A DNA stretch of 64,000 nt from contig JAUSMJ010000073.1 in NCBI GenBank assembly GCA_030645575.1, positions 1-64,000 of the forward strand. Direction: 5' to 3'. The DNA is from Caulobacter sp. Lineage in GTDB: Bacteria > Pseudomonadota > Alphaproteobacteria > Caulobacterales > Caulobacteraceae. A program made the position numbers and the translations under genes. A model generated the notes under the pieces. The model saw only the letters and a program-made list of their open reading frames with translations. It was not told the origin of the DNA and did no database searches. Positions 16,388 to 21,553 of the stretch are shown in pieces (position 1 is the first letter of the stretch; each line of letters begins with the position of its first letter).

Positions 16388-16402
16388 TTAATTCCGCCTT
16401 AA
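16388..16402. promoter_or_regulatory. CtrA full binding site (TTAA-N7-TTAA)
   Basis: TTAA-TTCCGCC-TTAA matches the CtrA consensus exactly. It lies between the divergent flmG (55 nt from its ATG) and flbT-flaF genes. CtrA controls early flagellar genes in Caulobacter, so direct cell-cycle control of one or both transcripts is likely. Confidence 0.82.
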
Positions 16403-16438
16403 GGCGCGGGGCGCGGCGGAATGGCGCACAACATCCCG

Positions 16439-16462
16439 TTAACCATGCCGCTTTAGCCTTCG
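16439..16462 (+). promoter_or_regulatory. TTAACCAT motif with downstream TAGCCTTCG (flbT promoter)
   Basis: TTAACCAT (16439-16446) is the CtrA-associated half-site motif of Caulobacter. TAGCCTTCG (16454-16462) follows 7 nt later. The same pair of words, both preceded by CCCG, recurs before the third flagellin gene (19932-19967), suggesting a shared promoter type. Confidence 0.6.
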
Positions 16463-16534
16463 TTCAACTGGGTGGGCGGAGTTTCGACGGATGTTGGCAA
16501 CCGCGCCGCACGCCAAGTCCGGAGATTGTTCGTC

Positions 16535-16960
16535 GTGCCGCTGAAACTGTCGCTGAAACCTGGGGAACGATTCGTCCTCAATGGCGCCGTGGTCCAGAAC
16601 GGGGATCGGCGCGGCGTGTTGATCCTGCAGAATAAGGCCTCGGTCCTGCGTGAAAAGGACATCATGCAGGAAGAGGAGGTGAAGACGCCGGCGCGTCACG
16701 TCTATTTTCCGGTGATGATGATGTATCTCGATGAGGCCAACGCCCTTCGGTACTACGACGAATTCGTGCGCCGGCTGTCGGAGTTCATGAACGTCATCCG
16801 CAATCCGGACGTGCTTGCCGACTGTGTAGCGATCTCCAGGCACGCGATGGCGCGCGAATACTACCGGGCGCTCATGCTGTGCCGGAAATTGATTGAGTAC
16901 GAAGACGAAAGGTTGGGGGATGGGGCTGCAGGCGTATCAAAAGGCCGCGGCGCGGGCTGA
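16535..16960 (+). CDS. flbT: Flagellin post-transcriptional regulator FlbT
   Basis: A 141-aa protein starting with [29 protein letters not shown], then [12 protein letters not shown] and [29 protein letters not shown]. This is the very conserved FlbT sequence. FlbT binds the 5' leader of flagellin mRNA and promotes its decay until the hook is assembled. The GTG at 16535 was preferred to upstream in-frame starts because homology begins there and GGAG lies upstream. The 3' end overlaps flaF by 41 nt. Confidence 0.95.
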   Translation: MPLKLSLKPGERFVLNGAVVQNGDRRGVLILQNKASVLREKDIMQEEEVKTPARHVYFPVMMMYLDEANALRYYDEFVRRLSEFMNVIRNPDVLADCVAISRHAMAREYYRALMLCRKLIEYEDERLGDGAAGVSKGRGAG

Positions 16961-17282
16961 AAACCCGCGCGACGCCGAGTACCGGCTGTTTGGCCAGGTG
17001 ACCCGCGCCCTGCTTCAGGCTGCGGACAGGCCCGCCGACGACATGCTCGGTCGCATGGACGCCCTCGACTGGAACCGGCGCCTGTGGTCGGCGCTGGCGA
17101 GCGACTGCGCCAATCCCGAGAACGATCTGCCCGAGCCTCTGAAGGCCCAGATCATCTCGCTGAGCCTGTGGGTCAGCCGGCACACCAGCGCCGTCATGCG
17201 GCGCGAGGAACAGATCGATCCGCTGATCGATATCAACCGCATCATGATGCAGGGCCTGTCGGGTCAGTCCGAGGCCGCCTGA
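16920..17282 (+). CDS. flaF: Flagellin biosynthesis regulator FlaF
   Basis: A 120-aa protein, [34 protein letters not shown] through [25 protein letters not shown], typical of FlaF. FlaF is needed for flagellin synthesis and secretion and opposes FlbT. The ATG at 16920 lies inside the end of flbT (41-nt overlap), so translation of the two antagonists is probably coupled. It lacks a signal peptide and acts in the cytoplasm. Confidence 0.93.
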   Translation: MGLQAYQKAAARAENPRDAEYRLFGQVTRALLQAADRPADDMLGRMDALDWNRRLWSALASDCANPENDLPEPLKAQIISLSLWVSRHTSAVMRREEQIDPLIDINRIMMQGLSGQSEAA

Positions 17283-17429
17283 CAGCAATTGCCGACCGCC
17301 GACGCGATGCGTCCGGCAAAAGATTCCGGCCGGCGGCCGGCGTTGGGCCGGGCGTGTCCGTGGCCCCGTTTCGGGTCATTAAAGATCAGGAAAATCAGCG
17401 GGTTGAAAAAGGCCGGAATGCCGTTCGGC

Positions 17430-17444
17430 TGGCCCGCCGCTTGC
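17430..17444 (+). promoter_or_regulatory. Sigma-54 promoter of flagellin gene 1
   Basis: TGGCCCGCCGCTTGC matches TGGCACG-N4-TTGC with one substitution and correct GG/GC spacing. The predicted start site is near 17456, giving a leader of about 62 nt, similar to that of the second flagellin. Confidence 0.82.
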
Positions 17445-17456
17445 GATGCGTTCCGT

Positions 17457-17486
17457 GGGCAAGAACGCCCGCCCGGCCGAAGGCCG
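17457..17486 (+). promoter_or_regulatory. Paired hairpins in flagellin 1 leader
   Basis: GGGC-AAGAAC-GCCC (17457-17470) is followed by CGGCC-GAA-GGCCG (17474-17486) at the 5' end of the predicted mRNA. The second flagellin leader has the same two-hairpin layout with different bases. This is a plausible FlbT target, by inference. Confidence 0.45.
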
Positions 17487-17517
17487 AGATCCCCCGACCA
17501 GAATGGAAGGACCGCCG

Positions 17518-18351
17518 ATGCTCAGCAACTCGGTGAACACCAACGTGGGCGCGCTGCTTGCGCTCCAGAACCTCAACGCGACCAACATGGAACTGTCGCA
17601 GACCCAATCCCGGATCAACACCGGCAAGAAGGTGGCCTCGGCCAAGGACAACGGCGCTATCTGGGCTATCGCCCAGAGCCAGCGGTCCACGTCGCAGTCG
17701 CTCAATGCCGTGCGGGATTCGCTCGACCGGGGATCGTCCACCATCGACGTGGCGATCGCGGCCGGCGAATCGGTCTCCGACTTGCTGTTGCAGATGAAGG
17801 AAAAGGCCCTGGCGGCGTCGGATGCCACGCTCGACTCCACCAGCCGGTCCGCTCTGAACGAGGACTTCAAGGCCCTGCGCGACCAGATCGCCAAGGCCGT
17901 GTCGAACGCCGATTTCAATGGGAGCAATCTCATCAAGACCGGCGCGACGGCGATTGCGGCCCTCGCCAACGCGGATGGATCGTCGAAGATCACCGTCGCC
18001 GCCGAAGTCATGGCGCTCGGCGGCTCGATCGTCACGGTGGCGGCGACGGGAACGATCGGCACCGTGACCACGGCCACGGCGATGATCACGACCGTCACCA
18101 CCTCCATCACCAACACCAGCGCGGCGCTCGCGCGCCTTGGCACCAAGTCCAAGGCGTACGATAGCCACCGCACCTTCGTCGGAAAGCTGCAGGACAGCCT
18201 CGACGCGGGCGTGGGCAATCTCGTCGACGCGGACCTCGCGAAGGAAAGCGCCAAGCTCCAGGCCCTGCAGACGAAGCAGCAGCTCGGAGTCCAGGCCCTC
18301 TCGATCGCGAACTCGTCGTCGCAGTCGCTGCTGTCACTGTTCCGGAATTAG
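17518..18351 (+). CDS. Flagellin 1 (FljK/FljL type)
   Basis: A 277-aa flagellin: [20 protein letters not shown] at the N-terminus (D0/D1), [25 protein letters not shown], and the C-terminal coiled coil [44 protein letters not shown]. The central D2/D3 region is minimal, as in Caulobacter. It is rich in Ser/Thr, the likely sites of pseudaminic acid. GAAGG precedes the ATG at 17518. It is very similar to flagellin 2, has its own sigma-54 promoter and is followed by an intrinsic terminator, so it is monocistronic. Confidence 0.95.
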   Translation: MLSNSVNTNVGALLALQNLNATNMELSQTQSRINTGKKVASAKDNGAIWAIAQSQRSTSQSLNAVRDSLDRGSSTIDVAIAAGESVSDLLLQMKEKALAASDATLDSTSRSALNEDFKALRDQIAKAVSNADFNGSNLIKTGATAIAALANADGSSKITVAAEVMALGGSIVTVAATGTIGTVTTATAMITTVTTSITNTSAALARLGTKSKAYDSHRTFVGKLQDSLDAGVGNLVDADLAKESAKLQALQTKQQLGVQALSIANSSSQSLLSLFRN

Positions 18352-18359
18352 GCCGCGAA

Positions 18360-18396
18360 GCCGGGCGAGGGGGATCTCCTCGCCCGGCAGCCTTTT
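18360..18396 (+). terminator. Intrinsic terminator after flagellin 1
   Basis: An 11-bp perfect stem, GCCGGGCGAGG (18360-18370) with CCTCGCCCGGC (18378-18388), has a 7-nt loop and is followed by agcc and TTTT. Confidence 0.88.
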
Positions 18397-18528
18397 ACCC
18401 CCGCGCGCCCGGCAGGACTTGCCGACCAGGCCGCCGCCCCGGCAAAATCTGCAGGGGCCCAACGTCCCTAACAGACCTATAACCCAACAAAAACAGTCAC
18501 CTGCGGCCAAGGTCCCGGTCGGTCGAAT

Positions 18529-18543
18529 TGGCCCGGCGATTGC
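18529..18543 (+). promoter_or_regulatory. Sigma-54 promoter of flagellin gene 2
   Basis: TGGCCCGGCGATTGC matches TGGCACG-N4-TTGC with one substitution, the same one as at flagellin 1. The predicted start is near 18555, a leader of about 60 nt. Confidence 0.85.
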
Positions 18544-18556
18544 TTCCTATCCAAGC

Positions 18557-18587
18557 GGACAAAATGTCCCCGGCCGTCAAAATGACG
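18557..18587 (+). promoter_or_regulatory. Twin mini-hairpins in flagellin 2 leader
   Basis: GGACA-AAA-TGTCC (18557-18569) and CGTCA-AAA-TGACG (18575-18587) are two perfect 5-bp stems with identical AAA loops, six bases apart, at the 5' end of the predicted mRNA. Both loops present CAAAATG. Candidate FlbT recognition structure. Confidence 0.5.
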
Positions 18588-18614
18588 TCGGACACCTGGA
18601 AAGGGAATATCGTC

Positions 18615-19445
18615 ATGGCGCTGAACAGCGTTAACACGAACACGGGCGCCCTCGTCGCGCTGCAGAACCTCAATACCACGAATGCCGAGCTGAACAGCGT
18701 TCAGGGCCGCATCAACACCGGCAAGAAGGTTGCTTCCGCCAAGGACAACGGCGCCATCTGGGCCATCGCCCAGTCCCAGCGCAGCACGTCCAACGCCCTG
18801 AACGCCGTCAAGGATTCGCTCCAGCGCGGTCAGTCCACCATCGACGTCGCGATCGCGGCGGGCGAGTCCGTTTCCGATCTGCTGCTGCAGATGAAGGAAA
18901 AGGCTCTGGCCGCTTCGGACGCCACGCTCGACTCCGCCAGCCGCACGGCCCTGAATGAAGACTTCAAGGCCCTGCGCGACCAGATCACCAAAGCCGTCTC
19001 CAACGCCGACTTCAACGGCGCCAACATGATCAAGGCCGCGGGCACGACCATCACCGCCCTGGCCAACGCGGACGGCTCGTCCAAGATCACGGTGGCGACG
19101 CAGTCCCTCGCTCTGGGCGGCGTCAACGTCACGGTCGCGGCGGCCGGCTCGATCGGCACCGCCACCCTGGCCACCGCGATGATCACCACGGTCACCACCT
19201 CGATCACCAACACCGGCGCGGCCCTGGCCAAGCTCGGCACGGGTTCGAAGGCGCTGGAGTCGCACTTCACCTTCGTCAGCAAGCTGCAAGACGCTCTTGA
19301 CGCCGGTGTCGGCAACCTCGTGGACGCCGATCTGGCGAAGGAAAGCGCCAAGCTGCAGGCCCTGCAAACCAAGCAACAGCTCGGCGTGCAGGCCTTGTCC
19401 ATCGCCAACAGCTCGTCGTCGGCCCTGCTCGGGCTGTTCCGCTAG
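18615..19445 (+). CDS. Flagellin 2 (FljK/FljL type)
   Basis: A 276-aa flagellin nearly collinear with flagellin 1: [44 protein letters not shown] and the C-terminal [44 protein letters not shown]. Most differences from flagellin 1 are in the centre (residues 150-220). The ATG at 18615 follows AAGGGA. It is driven by its own sigma-54 promoter. A GC-rich hairpin without a T-run follows, then flaG. The multiflagellin arrangement is characteristic of Caulobacterales. Confidence 0.95.
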   Translation: MALNSVNTNTGALVALQNLNTTNAELNSVQGRINTGKKVASAKDNGAIWAIAQSQRSTSNALNAVKDSLQRGQSTIDVAIAAGESVSDLLLQMKEKALAASDATLDSASRTALNEDFKALRDQITKAVSNADFNGANMIKAAGTTITALANADGSSKITVATQSLALGGVNVTVAAAGSIGTATLATAMITTVTTSITNTGAALAKLGTGSKALESHFTFVSKLQDALDAGVGNLVDADLAKESAKLQALQTKQQLGVQALSIANSSSSALLGLFR

Positions 19446-19453
19446 GCAAGCGC

Positions 19454-19480
19454 GGGGGCGGGCGTCTGACGCCCGTCCCC
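19454..19480 (+). terminator. GC hairpin between flagellin 2 and flaG (no T-run)
   Basis: A 12-bp stem, GGGGGCGGGCGT (19454-19465) with ACGCCCGTCCCC (19469-19480), has one G-T wobble and a CTG loop. No T-run follows, so it may protect the flagellin 3' end and allow partial read-through into flaG rather than stop transcription. Confidence 0.55.
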
Positions 19481-19562
19481 GGTCGCGGCGGCGGTGGCCT
19501 GGGGGGCGCCGCCGTTCGCCAACAGGAGAGTCGTCGACCGGAAAAGGCCGGCGCCAGGAGAG

Positions 19563-19847
19563 ATGAAAACCACCATCACGCCCGCGTTGAAAATCCAGGA
19601 CTCCGGAGTCTACCAGGCTCCGCCGGTCGCCGGATTCGACGCATTCGTTCAACCGCCCGAGAGCCCGCGCCAGAACGCCGACCTGCGCCTGATCATCGAA
19701 GAGGATCAGGCCTCCGGGACCTTTGTCTACAAGACCCTCGACCGCCGGACGGGCGAGGTCGTCAGGCAATTGCCCCGCGAGGAGGTGGTGCGACTGAAGG
19801 ACACGCCCGGCTACGCACCCGGCGGCGTGATCGACGCGCACTCATAG
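19563..19847 (+). CDS. flaG: FlaG family flagellar protein
   Basis: A 94-aa protein with the FlaG domain: NADLRLIIEEDQASGTFVYKTLDRRTGEVVRQLPREEVVRL. This beta-strand-rich module is found near flagellin and fliD genes and influences filament length in other bacteria. The ATG at 19563 follows AGGAG. It lies 117 nt behind flagellin 2, probably on a read-through transcript since no separate promoter was recognised. Confidence 0.88.
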   Translation: MKTTITPALKIQDSGVYQAPPVAGFDAFVQPPESPRQNADLRLIIEEDQASGTFVYKTLDRRTGEVVRQLPREEVVRLKDTPGYAPGGVIDAHS

Positions 19848-19931
19848 GCGGTTTCCCGCCGCGGCCCTGGTCGCGTTCGACCTTCATCACCGACGTCGCG
19901 CCGCGACGGCGGCCTTCATGGTTTATTCCCG

Positions 19932-19967
19932 TTAACCATAAGCGAACGTTCTCCCGCCTAGCCTTCG
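19932..19967 (+). promoter_or_regulatory. TTAACCAT motif with downstream TAGCCTTCG (flagellin 3 promoter)
   Basis: TTAACCAT (19932-19939) preceded by CCCG, and TAGCCTTCG (19959-19967), repeat the words found before flbT. The spacing of 19 nt would put a -10-like CCTAGC at the right distance from a TTAACC -35 element. No sigma-54 signal is seen, so this flagellin may be expressed earlier than the other two. Confidence 0.55.
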
Positions 19968-20024
19968 ACGGGGCGGCTCGATGAGTCGCGTCACGTCGAG
20001 AAGCGTCGTGAGGGGAATGAAGCC

Positions 20025-20861
20025 ATGTCGATCAGCGTCCACACCAACCAGTCCGCGCTGGTCGCGCTGCAGAATCTGAACAAGACCAATGACGAGCTCG
20101 CCGGTGCGCAGAATCGCATCAGCACGGGCCTGAAGGTCCAGGGGCCAAAGGATAACGCCTCGGTCTGGGGCATCGCCCAGGCCCAGCGCGCCGACGTCGG
20201 CGCGCTCGGGGCGGTCAAGATGAGCCTGGACCGGGCCCAGTCGATCTCCGACGTGGCGATCTCGGCCGGCGAAACCATCTCCGATCTTCTGATCTCCATG
20301 AAGGAAAAGGTCACCGCGGCGATGGACCCGTCGCTGGACACAGTGTCGCGGACCGCCCTGAACTCCGACTACAGGTCGCTGCTGCGGCAGATCACCCAGA
20401 TCGTCAACGACGCGGAGTTCGACGGCGCCAACATGCTCGACAACTCGCTGGGTACGGGCGTTCGTTTCCTGGCCAATGCCGACGCCAACTCCTACATCAC
20501 CCTGACGGCCAAGAACATGTCGCTCGGCGGGGCGATCATCACCATGGGGGCGGTGACTTCGATCTCAACCGTGACTCTGGCCACGACCATCCAGGGCCTG
20601 CTGACCAGTTCGATCTCCAACGTCAACCAGGCGCTGGGCGACATGGGGGCCCAGTCGCGGCAGGTGGAGTCGCACAACAAGTTCGTCTCGAAGCTGACCG
20701 ATGTGCTCAACTCGGGCGTCGGCAACCTCGTGGACGCCGACCTCGCCAAGGAAAGCGCCCGCCTTCAGGCCCTGCAGGTCCAGCAGCAACTGGGCGCCCA
20801 GGCCCTGTCGATCGCCAACTCCGCGCCGCAGATCATCCTGTCGCTGTTCCAGGGCGGGTAA
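20025..20861 (+). CDS. Flagellin 3 (divergent, FljJ-like)
   Basis: A 278-aa flagellin, [34 protein letters not shown] at the N-terminus and [44 protein letters not shown] at the C-terminus. It differs clearly from flagellins 1 and 2 in the second segment (LKVQGPKDNASVWGIAQAQRADVGAL) and the centre. It lacks a sigma-54 promoter and has a TTAACCAT motif instead, similar to flbT. By analogy with the C. crescentus cluster it may be FljJ, a minor flagellin near the hook, but the paralogue assignment is inference. Confidence 0.92.
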   Translation: MSISVHTNQSALVALQNLNKTNDELAGAQNRISTGLKVQGPKDNASVWGIAQAQRADVGALGAVKMSLDRAQSISDVAISAGETISDLLISMKEKVTAAMDPSLDTVSRTALNSDYRSLLRQITQIVNDAEFDGANMLDNSLGTGVRFLANADANSYITLTAKNMSLGGAIITMGAVTSISTVTLATTIQGLLTSSISNVNQALGDMGAQSRQVESHNKFVSKLTDVLNSGVGNLVDADLAKESARLQALQVQQQLGAQALSIANSAPQIILSLFQGG

Positions 20862-20919
20862 TCGAAGCGTCGTCGTCGCCACGCTATAAGGGTGGCGAGA
20901 CGGTCCCCGGAGCGCTGGC

Positions 20920-21474
20920 ATGATCGAACTTCGCGACCTGCTCCCCGAGGACGAGGAGCGTCTGTTTCAGTGGCGCGGCGAGCCGGACGTCGCGCGTTGG
21001 ATGTCCGACGCCGACGTGTCCGGTCGTGAGGCCCACCGCGCCTGGTTCGATCAGCTGCGCGGCGATCCCGATCTCAGGGGCTGGATGATCCTGAGCAACG
21101 GCCGTCCCGCGGGACTGCTGACCCTGACCGGCCTGGCGGGGCACCATCGCCGGGCGGCGTGGAACTGGTTCATCGGCGACCGCGAGGCCCGCGGCCGCGG
21201 CGTCGGGCGGGCCGCCCAGGTGCTGGGGCTCGACCAGGCCTTCGGCGCGCTGGGCCTGCACAAGGTCTGGGCCGAGGTGTTGGCCGACAACGACGCGGCG
21301 ATGAAGGTGCAGACCGGGGCTGGTTTCCGCCGCGAAGGCTATCTGCGGGGGCATGTGCTCAAGGACGGCGAGCCGCGCGACGTGGTCATGCTGGGCATCC
21401 TGGCCGAGGAATGGGCGGCCCTCGCGCCGGCCGCGCGGCGCAATTTGACGGACGCGGGACTGATCGCGGCCTGA
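20920..21474 (+). CDS. flmH: GNAT N-acetyltransferase, PseH/FlmH-like
   Basis: A 184-aa GNAT: MIELRDLLPEDEERLFQWRGEPDVARWM is typical of the RimJ/PseH branch, with the acetyl-CoA loop REARGRGVGRAAQVLGLDQAFGALGLHKVWAEVLADNDAAMKV and the C-terminal GAGFRREGYLRGHVLKDGEPRDVVMLGIL. PseH acetylates the 4-amino sugar on the way to pseudaminic acid; the Caulobacter orthologue is FlmH. Position between flagellin 3 and flaEY and the presence of flmG support this role. Other Pse genes must lie elsewhere. Confidence 0.8.
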   Translation: MIELRDLLPEDEERLFQWRGEPDVARWMSDADVSGREAHRAWFDQLRGDPDLRGWMILSNGRPAGLLTLTGLAGHHRRAAWNWFIGDREARGRGVGRAAQVLGLDQAFGALGLHKVWAEVLADNDAAMKVQTGAGFRREGYLRGHVLKDGEPRDVVMLGILAEEWAALAPAARRNLTDAGLIAA

Positions 21475-21553
21475 ACGGGCGCGGCGGCTCGCCTTAACAC
21501 CCTGTCAGCCCTTGTCGGGCAAGGTGTGGCCGTGGGAATCCGCCAGGACGATC

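Noticed and set aside
20876..20898. TCGCCAC/GTGGCGA hairpin after flagellin 3 as a terminator
   Set aside because: The stem is only 7 bp with a 9-nt loop and no T-run follows, so it is too weak to call a terminator.
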